From Fragilaria crotonensis (Eukaryota > Bacillariophyta > Fragilariophyceae > Fragilariales > Fragilariaceae), in NCBI GenBank assembly GCA_022925895.1, contig JAKSYS010000369.1, forward strand, positions 1 through 60,509: DNA of 60,509 nt. The letters are read 5' to 3'. Positions 19,890-30,932 of the stretch are shown in pieces; the first letter of the stretch is position 1, and each line of letters starts with the position of its first letter. Position numbers and translations under genes: made by a program. Below the pieces are notes generated by a model, which was not told the origin of the DNA, made no database searches, and saw nothing but the letters and a program-made list of their open reading frames with translations.

Positions 19890-20341
19890 CCGATTATACT
19901 ACGGCATTGGTATCGAATTCATGTGAAATAGAACATGCACCTTAAACGACTTGGATTGCTCGTTCTTCGTTCACTCTACAGTAGACGCATGACAAATATA
20001 TCAAGTTTGCGTAGCTTCCATCACTTCAGACACGTTTACCTCACCATCGCCACTATCAGGGTTGCAATAGGATTGATCCGACCCCTTTCATCTACACCGA
20101 TGCAAACTTGATCCCCTTGTGCAGTTCCGGCACCGAGGGCATCAGAATTGCCTAGACTGTACAGCTCCAGGTCAACCCGAAAGGCCTCATAGCTCACTCT
20201 CTGATTTTTTCAACACGATTCACCTAGGATGTCACGAGTCCCGCAGGAATGGCCTCCAGCAAGCTCAAGGTGCTACAGGTCTTGTTAGAGCCTGAATCCA
20301 CCCCACAGCAACTGTGTAACCGACGACCCTCTGCCTGTTTT
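19890..20341. other. Intergenic region with a short coding-like fragment
   Basis: On the minus strand 20200-20038 reads RVDLELYSLGNSDALGAG, then QVCIGVDERGRINPIATL before a TAA. It looks like the end of some enzyme gene, but I cannot name the family. No start or upstream exon was found. Otherwise nothing is seen. Confidence 0.3.
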
Positions 20342-20489
20342 CCCGGAGAGAAGCGTTCGTTTTGAATGCAGCCGGCGTCAATGATCAGGTTGTATCAATC
20401 CTTTAAAAATCTCCATGGCAATTTGACAACATGCCAACGATGTCTGAGGAATGATGGCGACCACAACACAATGAACAATACGTCAACAT
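20342..20489. repeat. Left edge of the duplicated block (LRR gene 3' flank)
   Basis: This stretch matches 32955-33112 in order (gcgg/cggagagaagc, gatgcagc, gaccacaacacaa), although no gene lies in it. It marks how far the LRR gene duplication extends beyond the coding end. Confidence 0.6.
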
Positions 20490-22287
20490 TTAACTTTGCT
20501 TTGCTCGCTTCTTGACAGGCTCATCGTGCTCGTTACCTTCTTCGGTTACCAGGCATCGCCGTCGGCTTTCAGCAACATCCAACAAGGTCGGTATCTCGGT
20601 GACAAAATACCGCACTAAATCAACGTGGCGTGCCACTGCTGCCAACACATGTGCCCACACTGCCAGAGGGAGCGTATCAGAAGCACGAACAAGCTTGCGC
20701 CCCTCACGATTCAATCTGATCCAATACTGCAGCTCAGGGACAGAGCAAGGCTCTTTGGGCCAGAATGTGAGACGTTCCAATGTCAAATTCTCCTTTGTCT
20801 CAAGGATACGCAAAAATGGTTCTAAACACTCAAGGTGGTTGTGATGTGTAGGAAGCTCAAGGTGTTTAAGCGTTTGATTCTGTCTCAATCCATCCGCGAG
20901 CAAGGATGTCACTCGCAAATTCTGACCAATCTCGTCGTATCCTCTGGGACGAGCTCGAAGAGTGGCATAACGATGACCACTGCAACAGATACTCAGAAAT
21001 TGCAGCGTGACGTTGTTGACCAATACGTCTGATATAGCATGAGCACCATCGAGATCCAGGTACCGAGTTCCAATCGAGAAATTTTGGATGCTCGTGTTAG
21101 CAACGAGTCCACCGGTGACTTTCGACGAACAATTCGAGTCTGTGTATCCTTCGTCGCCACATGAAAGTTCGATCAAAATCTCCGTTGATTCGATTAACTG
21201 TCTCAAGGCTTGAGAGGTTTCTTCTTCCAAGTCGATACCGAAAAGATTGATTGATGTCAAGGTCGAATTGCGAGCGAGACCTTGAAGTAAAGCTAGCGTT
21301 TCACTCGTCCGACTGGATCGCTTGTACTCATCATAGCCAAAATCTGGATCTGACAAATTCACTTCCTTCAGTTGGTTGTTGTTCGCCAGGAAACGTCCCA
21401 GCCATGTTGCATTCTGGCCGTAGTAGCCGTCCGTACGAAGTCCGATAATATTTGGATTTTCCAAAACATCGCGAACAGCCCATTTGTACAAAGGCGCATC
21501 AAAGTCAGATTGTAACAACGTAAACTTTTGTAGACACTGGTGTTGTTTCATGGCATGGAGAAGTGGCTTCAAGCGACTTCTTTGTGCTGACGGAGGTACG
21601 ATGGAAAAGGCATTGATGAGTACAAGCTCCTTAAGCGATGCATTCGATGTCACTATGCTCGCCAGATGAGCGATGTTGTCACAAAATGTGTATCTGAGTA
21701 CGATTGCCTTCAGTGAGGTTATCTGCGATAAAATGGATAGGCAGAATGAAACCTCCTGAGAGGCGCCGGTATGTTGGTGTTTGTGATCAAGATAAAATTC
21801 TTCGCACAGCTCAAGCGCCTGTTTCAAGATTGCAGCATCCAATATTGAACAAGTGCTATCTTGTTGTGAACCGCACTTCTTCAAAATCAGTTTCTTTAGG
21901 GGGTTTGTTTCTCTCGGTGAAAACACCTAGCATTGCATTGATGAAGTCAGGTAAACGATCATCGATCCCTACGAACTTGATCATCTGAAGGTTGTCAGAT
22001 ACGTTGCTTCTCAGACAATGCACAAGATTATCTTCGACCATACTTCCGCTTGGAAATCCCCTTTCTACTTGATTCGTCTCTGTGTTGTCATGCTCGCTTT
22101 CACTTTTGGAAAAATCAAGTTGGAAACATGAATGCATTGCGGGTTCGTCGCCCTTTCTGGATGATTGTGTTGTTATCGTGAGGCGTGTATCCTCCCGGAC
22201 AGCAGAAGACATTGTGAATGTAATCTCCTTGCATCGCTTTAAGGACTGAGCAAGCTTGCTGAGGGGGCTGTCTTCAGGACTCGACAT
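20490..22287 (-). pseudogene. LRR protein, copy A, broken by one extra G
   Basis: The coding sequence starts at the ATG 22287 (MSSPEDSP) and matches the intact copy at 33113-34900 over its whole length. Near 21898-21903 copy A has five G (plus strand ttagggggtttg) where the intact copy has four. This moves the frame: the upstream part ends as RNKPPKETDFEEVRFTT and the downstream part resumes as NPLKKLILKKCGSQQ. The rest is open to the stop at 20490. The domain is a set of irregular leucine-rich repeats of RNI/NLR-like type, ending in a basic tail, PVKKRAKQS. No membrane segment or signal peptide is seen. Amino-acid differences from the intact copy are moderate and mostly conservative, so the break is either young or a homopolymer sequencing error. 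Confidence 0.8.
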
Positions 22288-22445
22288 CGCCTTGTTGGAA
22301 CCGACTGTCGACAAGTGAGAAGTGAAAGAAGTCCATTCACGCCGTGGATTGTCGTTGCGAGGCGAGAATAATCATACTGTTGTAGGACTCCGTTCTCCAG
22401 CTACTCAGTAAAATCTGGAACGTGGATAAAGATCGTATCGTGTAT

Positions 22446-22563
22446 CGTGTCGCTCCGGCATGTACTGTAGAAGACAGTAGACAGGATCTAAAATCTTGTA
22501 CCAGGTACTACAACTCCGTTCCACGAACCTGGTACAAGTACTTGTCCACTCTACCGTAGTACA
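22446..22563. promoter_or_regulatory. GTAC palindrome cluster upstream of LRR copy A
   Basis: Repeated short palindromic words with GTAC occur (catgtactgtag, ccaggtacta, ggtacaagtacttg, gtagtacagg) between the LRR start and the next block. No coding sequence is seen. The role is unknown. Confidence 0.35.
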
Positions 22564-22569
22564 GGATCT

Positions 22570-23190
22570 GGCAAAATGTTAGTATCCGATCCAGATTTGC
22601 TGGTGGCAGTTGGCACCGGAATCACTCTCGTGAGGACGCGAGGACCATTCAACGAAGGCGTTTAGTGTCAGGTTCCATACCTCGAATGCCTTTTTATGCT
22701 CGAGGAGAACGATGATGAAACAACTGCGAATGGAAGAAGTTGCATCACACGGATAGGACAACTGATTCAGATTTTCAAACATGTACTCGAAGTTTGTCAG
22801 GTGGGAATCCGTATTCGGTTGCACGTCGACTCTCAAGGGGGATGCATCATAGGTGATCAAAGTATCCAGCATGGCTTGACGAAAAAGCGCCTTCAATTTC
22901 TCGTTGCAAAAGGTCTGTTCCTATGGACCGCATGACAATGCTTCAACTTGGCGGGGCTGAGATTCCAAGCCAGTGAGAAAAATTTGTGCTGAACACTCCT
23001 ACATCGACAGTTGACACGCTGAATGGGTAGTCAGCGCGACCAATGTTCCATTTGAGGATGAGCCTTGAGGCCTTTAACGAGATGTCCATGAAACGGCGTA
23101 GCTAATTCCAGCGTAATAACATTGCTAGTTGGACACGTCTCTACCGGAATCTTGGATGAGGACGAGCCGGTCTCATGGATCGCGGCAGCA
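22570..23190 (-). pseudogene. ADAL-type deaminase C-terminal fragment, copy A
   Basis: The plus strand 22880-23180 aligns in order with 29740-30070 of the intact deaminase gene, for example cagttgacacgctgaatggg and ccatttgaggatgagccttg, with many changes and gaps. Only the C-terminal third is left; the metal-binding N-terminus is missing. The part at 22570-22880 matches the 3' flank of the deaminase gene. The fragment is joined at about 23190 directly to a membrane-protein fragment, so it is a deletion product. Confidence 0.75.
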
Positions 23191-23765
23191 TGAGCACTGT
23201 TCAGTTGAATCTGAACTTTTCCTCGTGGCTTTGTCTGTTGGTTTGCGCGTGGACTATGGAGCGATGGCTGGTTTCGTGTGACTATCCAGTGCTGGACGGC
23301 GTTTTGGCCTCTTGGCCCAAATCGTGCTCCAAGATGGATAGCCGTCTCCCTTCTATCATTTCCGGCACTCGCTTATCAATTTTGGATCTATATTTCAATT
23401 GGGACAAGGTAGACACCGCTTACATCAATGCAGAATATAAATCAGTGCCACCGCAGTGGGAGTGGCTCATCTTTGCCAGAGGCTTCACAATGCTCCCATC
23501 GATTGGATTCGACAGGAATGCCTACCTTTTCGTCTGGAGTTCTTCGTTGTGGATACCTGTATGTGGTGGATTCAAGATTGGCGACGACGAGTTCTTACAA
23601 TCATCAAGGATCAGGAGAGGGCATACCGGAGCATACAACACGATTTATTGGAGCGCTGCCAAGACTGAGAACATGGAGCAGCAACAGACGGCAATGTGTG
23701 ACGATGGTGATTCAGGTTCACTCAACTCGATTCGTTGGAAGGTCAGCCCATTTCAGATATAGCAG
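23190..23765 (+). pseudogene. Multi-pass membrane protein fragment, copy A
   Basis: It matches the intact gene 35793-37124 from about its residue 195 onward: FSSWLCLLVCAWTMERWLVS, LDLYFNWDKVDTAYI, then after an internal deletion NAYLFVWSSS and, in a shifted frame, DWRRRVLTIIKDQERAYR. The N-terminal half and at least two membrane segments are missing. Frame changes make it non-functional. Confidence 0.8.
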
Positions 23766-23815
23766 GTACCTAAGTTATTATTTGTCTGTCGTGTATCGAG
23801 GTGTGATGGCGCGCT

Positions 23816-24538
23816 TTACTGCGTCGCTGTCACAGAAAAAGGGCCCGTATCCGTCCAAATATTCTTGACATCCCCAAAGAGAACAATATAGTCAATCCAC
23901 TCCATCCGATCCTTAGGCCCCATCACGTAAACCCCCATACCAACTTCGGCCTCTTGTTCGTTATTTCCAAAGCTCTTGTACCCACCCTTAGAATAGGTAT
24001 TCATCAATTTGGTCCAAACAAAGAACGGCGCAACCATCGGTGTGAGCGCGTGACGCCAAGGGAGGCGACCTTTTAGAATGGGCTGCTCCGCACCTCCCAG
24101 CCTCACCGCCACAATTTCTTCTTCTAACGCCCCGACTGCGTTGGCTTTTTTTGCCATTTCCTTGGCTTCTTCAAAGTCCTTCGTAACTACCGCCCACCCC
24201 ATCGCCCAGCGTGGACCAGGCGCCTTATTGGGGTCGTTGAAAAAGAGGCCAACGTTAAGCGCTTCGCTTCCTTGAGGACAACCGTAGGCTGCAGCGGCAT
24301 CCATCAGCATCTTCGAGGAGTCGGGATGGGATGCATCAATTGCGTCTTTAGATCCGGTGACAAGGCGCATGACGTGCTTCCCAATGTCATGCTTGTTGCA
24401 TTTTGCGACCAAGACGACGAGTTCCTTCTTGTTTGGGAGGAGAGATTCATGGACTTCGACGTCCACTCTATCCCATAATCCTAACCAATAGCTAACGCCT
24501 CCGAGGATTACGAGACTGCTTCCGATGACGAGGAGCAT
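23816..24538 (-). CDS. TEX264-like ER membrane protein, copy A
   Basis: 240 residues from the ATG at 24538; the upstream extension to 24613 has no ATG. One membrane span starts at residue 1 (MLLVIGSSLVILGGVSYWLG). It is followed by a GyrI-like domain: VEVHESLLPNKKELVVLV, GLFFNDPNKAPGPRWAMGWAV, GRLPWRHALTPMVAPFFVW and EVGMGVYVMG, in the order seen in TEX264, whose animal form is an ER-phagy receptor. No LIR motif is obvious, so an autophagy role is not shown. Two paralogs lie at 27843-28565 and 37140-37889. Unlike its broken neighbours, this copy is fully open, with many third-position differences from the others, which suggests selection on the protein. Confidence 0.6.
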   Translation of the reverse strand: MLLVIGSSLVILGGVSYWLGLWDRVDVEVHESLLPNKKELVVLVAKCNKHDIGKHVMRLVTGSKDAIDASHPDSSKMLMDAAAAYGCPQGSEALNVGLFFNDPNKAPGPRWAMGWAVVTKDFEEAKEMAKKANAVGALEEEIVAVRLGGAEQPILKGRLPWRHALTPMVAPFFVWTKLMNTYSKGGYKSFGNNEQEAEVGMGVYVMGPKDRMEWIDYIVLFGDVKNIWTDTGPFSVTATQ

Positions 24539-24613
24539 TTTGCTGCCTTCAGATGCTACGAGAGGGGAAAAGAATGATGTTCGCTGTGTAGTAAGACTGT
24601 CAAAGGAAGGCAA

Positions 24614-26429
24614 CTGACTTCGCAGATCTGTGTTGAGTTTTTCTGGGTACGTGTATAGATTCTACACAACCCACGAACCTGCTGCCAACTGGTGATCCTT
24701 CTTGTTCTGAATCGTGCAGTTGAGAGGCATCACGATTCACGATTCACGATCCACGATCCACAATACCGTCGTAATGCATACTTTACTGTCACTTACTAGC
24801 TCCAATGCGGCGGTTCGAGTGCACACGGTTTTCACGTCTCATCACAGTGATTTCCCCCCCCCCCCCCATTTTTCTACCGGTAGTTTGACTCGCAGCTTTA
24901 CGTACAATATGTACGATGACCACAGTACTCACTCGTTGGTGCTCACTATGAACTATGAATTATGAATCACAAGTTTGCATATCAATACACTCGACCCTTG
25001 CTCCATTTGACGCCCATCATCAAATAGAAGATAGGCATTCATGTGAGTACTTGATGCTTCTACTACAGTGTTGTTACCTACTAGTTACAACAACAGCCTG
25101 ATTCGCTTCATCACGGGGAGTATCATACTAGTAGACATCTTCAGTTCTTCTTGTTGTTGTTATGAGCGCCACCAAGCAATAAGGCAGCTAGTCCACAACA
25201 TTAAACAAGAGATTGCATCTGGCCCATGCTAATATGGCCTACGGCATGACAACGGGGAACTCATCAATCAGCGCCTCAAGTCCCGAGTCCCGAGGGGACA
25301 CAATCACAACCACCTTCCAGAGCAATATCGTGAGCCTTTGCGAACCGAAGTCGTCAAAACACTGCTGTCTACAATGTACATAATGAGCTCCAACAAAAGT
25401 CCTCCTCAAGCTCTGGAGCAGGGAACATGGTGACATTGTTGCCAACCCAACGATAAAAGAATTGGGTGCCAGTGGATTGCATTGTGCGTTCGCACTTCCC
25501 AAAGAAACAGTTGTGTACGACAAGAGAGAGGCCTTCTTTCCCAATTGACCGCCAAAGCACGCAGTAGATTGTTTTGCCAACAAAGAATTGCTTGCCTGTC
25601 TGGGGTTAGATCACCTTCACCATCAGCAATGGCATTCCTGCTTATGGAGATTGAAATAAAGAATTGATTCACTTGACCTTTTGTCGTACACCGTCACAGT
25701 GAATTTGTTGTTGAACACTGCTGGACTTGACGAGTAGGCAAAGTCCGCCTTACTCATCTTGGACATACATGCCGTTAACCATATCCAAAGTCCCACAAAA
25801 ATTCAACAAGTCACCACATGGATCGTAACTCGTCGTGCTGCCATGCCATAAGATAACCGGCCCGATAGGCACCACTGTCGTGTCATTTGAAACGACATCA
25901 AATGGCAACGGGGCTTCTGTCGCTGCTGCCAGTGCAGCAAATTAGCCAGATTTTCTGCCCTGTTTAATTCTTGACAAGCGCCTGTGATGTTGTTGGGCCC
26001 AGACAACATATCCATGCACGATTCTTTCAAGGATGGCCGTGGAAGGTCTCCGTTTCTATTTCAAGGCATGGGTGGAATGCACAATCTGCACTCCCTGCAA
26101 CAACCTTCGTCACCAAGGTCAAAATACTCCCAATGACGAAATCAATGAAGAGGCACTTGTACTGGCTGTGCCAAAGTACATCATTACCAAGCACACTGGT
26201 AGTAGACAGGAGAGGGGATCGAGGTACTGACTTGGACTACGAGTTCTTGGTGTCTGTATCCCCGCAAACAACACCGGCCATCCGTAGGTTGCCTTTGCAT
26301 CATCTGTTCCTCCAACAATGATATTCTCCCATGGCTGCTTTTGCACTAACATGGCTAATGTGAAACTAAACCTTCGACTCGGTGTGGCATCCATGGCGAG
26401 GGGCCGGAATGGATTGTGACGACCGAGTA
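24614..26429. other. Long gene-poor stretch with decayed coding pieces
   Basis: It holds short direct repeats of cacgattcacgat (24730-24765), a run of 14 C (24854-24867), and on the minus strand scattered coding-like pieces without a common frame: SIGKEGLSLVVHNCFFGKCE (about 25540), PVILWHGSTTSYDPCGDLL (about 25850-25800) and PWENIIVGGTDDAKATYGWP (about 26330). The LWHG piece recalls the start of lipases or palmitoyl thioesterases, but the evidence is weak. No intact gene is seen. Confidence 0.35.
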
Positions 26430-27360
26430 GTAACTTGACCTTTACAAGTCTTGCAATCGAAGTAAAAGTACGCGAGTGATGTGAAGCATAGCAAGGAAGA
26501 ACGTTGTCTTATTGATAAGTTCCGTTACTGTTGCATTTGTAATGTATATGTAGACTTTCTAAAACTTGCTCTGTTGAATGGCTCAACTATAAACGAGTAG
26601 CTCAAGGCAATTATTCACTGGTACAAGTACCTTACCTCACGCAAATACAACACAAGTCTCGAAAAAGGAAGTCGAAACGTTGTCCAAGTTCAATCGCGAT
26701 CAAGCTTGCTTTAGGCCAATACTCGGAGTTTCCTATACCCCTGGCAACTGTAACGACTTGTTCGAGGGGAATGCTGCTATTACTGGCGGTGTTCCCACAT
26801 TTTTCTCCTTGCTATTCATCCGCCGCAGCCGAACGACTACTTCGACTGATGCTATGATGTAGCAGAAAGGTTAGATATCGAGTGTTTTCTCCAATGCAGG
26901 AATGTCAGCCGCGTTGATCGGCTATCGATTAGATTAGCGACTTCAAGCGCAGATGAACTTCCGTTGTTGGAATTTTTGATGCTCTTCGATGAGTGTGCTT
27001 GTCGTTGACCTGGGAACTGGGACTTGTTGTCGGATTACGTATATGCTTGTGCATCACAGTATGATGCCGCAGCGACGTGCGCATCGAAGATACACAGGGC
27101 GTCGGTGCCTCCTCATTCGTTCTTGATGATGGGTGAAAGTTGCGTCTTTTACTAGGGAACTCCAGAAGCTCGAATTCGATACCTCGAATGATTTCAACGT
27201 TCGAGGAGAACGACTCGTCCGAGCTCAACATCGGCCACGCGAACGAATAGGTAACAATTGCGAAAATAGGTTGCATCACAGGGATAGGACGAGATCTTTA
27301 AACGTGTCTTCGCAGCATGTTGAGTTGAAATCCGTACTCGGTTGCCGATCAGTTCGGGAG
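26430..27360. repeat. Duplicated segment, matches 28895-29760
   Basis: This segment and 28895-29760 align along their length: a common gatgtgaagcatagcaag (26477/28948), the kinesin exon-1 fragments, gttgatcggctatcgattag (26914/29432), and the gggaactccagaag motif (27156/29502). Differences are many, so the duplication is not recent. Confidence 0.75.
26600..26890 (-). pseudogene. Kinesin exon-1 fragment, copy B
   Basis: It resembles 41931-42200, the first exon of the intact kinesin-5 gene, including the region of the first donor site, but lacks about 60 bp in the middle and has stops. Minus-strand pieces still echo VVVRLR and NSKE. It has no motor P-loop exon and is not functional. Confidence 0.7.
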
Positions 27361-27482
27361 AAGTTCAAAGAATGGCAACATGGATTTCCGAAGCAGCGCC
27401 TTCAAGTTCTCGTCGCAAAAGGCGTGATCTATGGACCGCATAACAATATGCGTCAACTTGGCAGTGCTGAGCATCGCCAGAA
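27360..27482 (-). pseudogene. ADAL-type deaminase C-terminal scrap, copy B
   Basis: About 120 bp match the last codons of the intact deaminase (29705-29830), including cagcgccttcaagttctcgt. It is joined at about 27482 to the membrane-protein fragment, at a different breakpoint from copy A. Confidence 0.7.
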
Positions 27483-27815
27483 AGCCAGGGGGTGCGGCGT
27501 AGTTGGTTGGGAATGCCTACTTTTTCGTCTGGAGTTCGACATTCGTCGTTTTGGATCCAAGCGTGTGGTGAATTCATGATTGGCGACGACGAGTTCTTAC
27601 AATCACAAAGGACCATGAGAGCGCATACCGGAACATACAACAAGGTGTACTGGAGCGATCGAAATAGGAACTGGAAATGCTCGCCGCCAAGACCAAGGAC
27701 ATGGAGCAGCAACAGACGGCGACGTATGATTGTGGTGATTCAGGTTCTCTCAACTCGATTCGTTGGAAGGTCAGCCCATTTCAGAAAGAGTGGCAGGCAC
27801 CTAAGCAATTATTTA
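27482..27815 (+). pseudogene. Multi-pass membrane protein C-terminal fragment, copy B
   Basis: It matches the last 110 or so codons of the gene at 35793-37124: the last membrane segment (NAYFFVWSS), then DWRRRVLTI and the charged, Gln-rich tail ending near NMEQQQTA. Several stops and shifts are present. Confidence 0.8.
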
Positions 27816-27842
27816 ACTGTATGCGAGGTGTGATGGCGCGCT

Positions 27843-28565
27843 TTACTGCGTTGCTGTGACAGCAAAAGGGCCCGTATCCGTCCATATATTCTTGACATCC
27901 CCAAAGAGCACAATATAGTCAATCCACTCCATCCGATCCTTAGGACCCGTCACATAAACCTCCATACCGACTTCGGCCTCTTGTTCGTTATTTCCAAAGC
28001 TCTTGTACCCTCCCTTGGAATAGGCATTCATCAATTTCGTCCAAACAAAATATGGCGCAATCATCGGTGTGAACGCGTGACGCCAAGGGAGACGGCCTTT
28101 TAGAATGGGCTGCTCCGCACCTCCCAGCCTCACCGCCACAATTTCTTCTTCTAACGCCCCGACTGCGTTGGCTTTTTTCGCCATTTCCTTGGCTTCTTCA
28201 AAATCCTTGGTAGCTACAGCCCACCCAATCGCCCAGCGTGGACCAGGTGCCTCCTTAGGATCGTTGAAACAAAGGAAGACGTTAAGCGCTTCACTTCCTT
28301 GTGGACAACCGTAAGCTACAGCGGCATCCATCAACATGTTCGAGGAGTTGGCATGTGATGCATCAATTGCCTTTTTAGATCCCACGACAAGGCGCATGAC
28401 GTGCTTCCCGATGCCATGCTTGGTACATTTTGCGATCAAGACGACGAGTTCCTTCTTGTCGGGGAGGAGAGATTCATGGACTTTGAAGTTCACTCTATCC
28501 CATAATCCTAACCAATAGCTTAAGCCTCCAAGGATCACGAGACTGCTTCCGATGACGAGGAGCAT
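27843..28565 (-). CDS. TEX264-like ER membrane protein, copy B
   Basis: 240 residues from the ATG at 28565, colinear with copies A and D. It has the N-terminal membrane span MLLVIGSSLVILGGLSYWLG, then the GyrI-like domain with CFNDPKEAPGPRWAIGWAV and GRLPWRHAFTPMIAPYFVW. It ends in GPFAVTATQ like copy A. Upstream of the ATG the sequence has one extra T compared with copy D, which supports the choice of the internal ATG as the common start. The flanking kinesin, deaminase and membrane-protein copies are all broken, while this one is open. Confidence 0.6.
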   Translation of the reverse strand: MLLVIGSSLVILGGLSYWLGLWDRVNFKVHESLLPDKKELVVLIAKCTKHGIGKHVMRLVVGSKKAIDASHANSSNMLMDAAVAYGCPQGSEALNVFLCFNDPKEAPGPRWAIGWAVATKDFEEAKEMAKKANAVGALEEEIVAVRLGGAEQPILKGRLPWRHAFTPMIAPYFVWTKLMNAYSKGGYKSFGNNEQEAEVGMEVYVTGPKDRMEWIDYIVLFGDVKNIWTDTGPFAVTATQ

Positions 28566-29059
28566 TTTGCTGCCTTCAGATGCGATGAGAGGTGAAAAAG
28601 AACAAAGTACGCAATGTGGTAAGACGCACGACTGTCACACGGCAACTGAGTTGGCAGATATGTGTTAGATTTATCCATACTTGATTATAGAGCATATACT
28701 CAACCCTCGAACTTGCCGCCGACCTGCGCCTGCGCTCCGTATCCTTTTTGTTCTGATTTGTGAGGTGGCAGGCATCACGATTATCGATTCACGATTCACA
28801 ATAATTCCTCTATATCAAAGTACAAGTACGTGACTCTCTCACTGAGATGTACTCAGTACATGAATGAAATCTACTCCAGGAGACTCAGCAAAAAGTTCAA
28901 TAACTCGACTTTTACATATCTTGCAATCAAAGTAGAAGTACAAGAATGATGTGAAGCATAGCAAGAGAGAACTTTGTCTTAAATGATAGGTTGCGTTACT
29001 GTTGAATTTGCTGTGTTTTCCGTAGAATGCCAATTATTACCCCGTTGAGTGGCTCACAG

Positions 29060-29410
29060 CGATAAAAGAGTAGTTCAAGGCAATTTTTCACTGGTACAAG
29101 TACCTGGCCATACGCAAAGGCAACACACGTCTCGAAACACTTCAAGACACATGACAGGACGAAGTGTCTCCGAAAATCATCGTGTTGTATCAAGAAGGAA
29201 GTAAAAACATTGTCGACGTTGAATTGCGATCACGCTTGTTTTGACCCATACCCAATACCCTTGATAACTGTAGCGACTTGTTCGAGCTGGATGCGGCAAT
29301 TACGGGAAGCGTTCCCACCTTTTTCTCCTTGCCATACATCGGCCGCAGCCGAACGACAACTTCGACTGCTGCCGTGATGTAGCAGAAAGACGGATACCGA
29401 GTCGTTCCTC
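29060..29410 (-). pseudogene. Kinesin exon-1 fragment, copy C
   Basis: It aligns with 41925-42200 without the internal deletion of copy B (catgacaggac, gtgtctccga, cccttgataactgta, cgaacgacaacttcgactg). Substitutions remove the reading frame and it lacks the other motor exons. It lies downstream of the intact deaminase gene. Confidence 0.75.
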
Positions 29411-29700
29411 TGTGCCGTATAGTCAGCCGCGTTGATCGGCTATCGATTAGATTATTAGATTAGCGACTACAAATGATGTGTGAAAGTTGCGTCTCTTAGT
29501 AGGGAACTCCAGAAGTTCGAATTCGATACATCGAATGATTTCAACGTTCGAGGACAACGACTCGTCCGAGCTCAACATCGGTCACGCAAACGATTAGATA
29601 ACAACTGCGAAGATACGTTGCATCACAGATATAGGACGGGTGGTTCAGATTTTTCTAGTGTGTAATCGAAGTATGTTCCGTTGGAATCTCAGGTGATTCA

Positions 29701-30932
29701 TCACTTCGGGAGAAGTTCAAAGTATGGCAACATGGATTTACGAAGCAGCGCCTTCAAGTTCTCGTCGCAAAAGGCGTGTTCTATTGACCGCATAACAATA
29801 TGCGTCAACTTGCCGGGGCTCAAATTCCAAGCCAGTGATAAAAGAAGCAACTCCTTCGATGGATTCGTGTTGAACACTCCCGAATCGTCAGTTGACACGC
29901 TGAATGGGTAGTCAGTGCTCAACCAATGTTCCATTTGAGGATGAGCCTTGAGTCCTTCGACAAGGTGTCCATGAAACGACGTAGCTAATTCCAGAGTCAT
30001 GACGTTGCTAGTTGGACATGTCTCAACCGGAATCTTGGATGACGACAATGCCGGTCTTATGGATGCTGGCAACAAGAGCGCATGTCCGAGACGATCGGGA
30101 TGAAAGGCGATCAGAGCATGAGCTTCTTCCAATGCTCTGACGTATGCTGGGTTTGGATCATTGTTTCTTTCGGCGCATGCAACTTCGCCGCAATGAAGGG
30201 TGACCTTCAGTCCGGCCTTCCGAGCCATGGAGAGCGCCCCTTCAAAGTCTCGAAAATCGTTTCGGAGAGGATTTCCACCGAGGTCGATTCCAACAATGTA
30301 AGGATTCTCATTTTGGTGCAAATCAATGGCGATATTGACATTCTCGATGGCCTCTTCGACATCCCTGGCTCGATCAATTGAAACCAGTAAACGCGCTTTA
30401 AGGGGCAATCGACCGTTGGTTTCACCGACGTTCTCCCTCTCGCGTTCGTACCGCTCCTGTTCTTGACGTTCAAAGTCTTGAATAACAGAAAGAATGACAT
30501 TAACGTAGTCTGTCTTTGTTGTTATTTCATCGCTTTTCCACGTCCGTCGCAATCGTTTGGGCGTTGATCGGAGTTCCAGGTAGACCACATGATGGCTCGC
30601 AAAATCATGTAGTGCCTCCCACGTGATGAGTCGCAGCGCTTCCAAATCTGCCACAACTTGTCCTACCTGAACAAAGATATCGAAACAATCCAACAATGAC
30701 CTGGGCTTGAATTGTACATGTGACTCACAGTATCATCTGTGTCGTCTGCAAAGTGGTGTTCGGACAGTTGAATACCACGTTCTTTGGCAAGTGCCATAAG
30801 CGTCGATTCTCGCACACATCCATTCAAATGAGCATGAAGTTCTATCTTGGGAATACGATCCACAAATGATTTCAAGTCAGTTGTTGTCGTCATGAAAAGG
30901 GAGGACAAGAAAGAAATGCTGTTGAGGTGCAT
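29701..30932 (-). CDS. ADAL: ADAL/MAPDA-type N6-methyl-AMP (adenosine) deaminase
   Basis: The start is the ATG at 30932 or, more conserved in look, 30893 (MTTTTDLKSF). Zinc and catalytic motifs are KIELHAHLNG (HxH), LHCGEVACAE (catalytic His-Glu), HPDRLGHAL and VSTDDSGVF (Asp-Asp); YLELRSTPKR is typical of the ADAL subgroup, which deaminates N6-methyl-AMP. The frame breaks near 30693: HMYNSSP must be followed by SLLDCFDIF, which lies one base out of frame. The total length (1,232 bp) becomes a multiple of three if one base is added. A 62-bp in-frame intron (gtgagtcac to tttgttcag, about 30730-30669) is an alternative, but it would delete that helix. The gene is divergent from ALDH with 271 bp between the starts. 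Broken copies are at 22570-23190 and 27360-27482. Confidence 0.75.

Noticed and set aside
25800-25870. Palmitoyl-thioesterase gene from the LWHG motif
   Set aside because: It is only one short motif, with no catalytic Ser, Asp or His region and no continuous frame.
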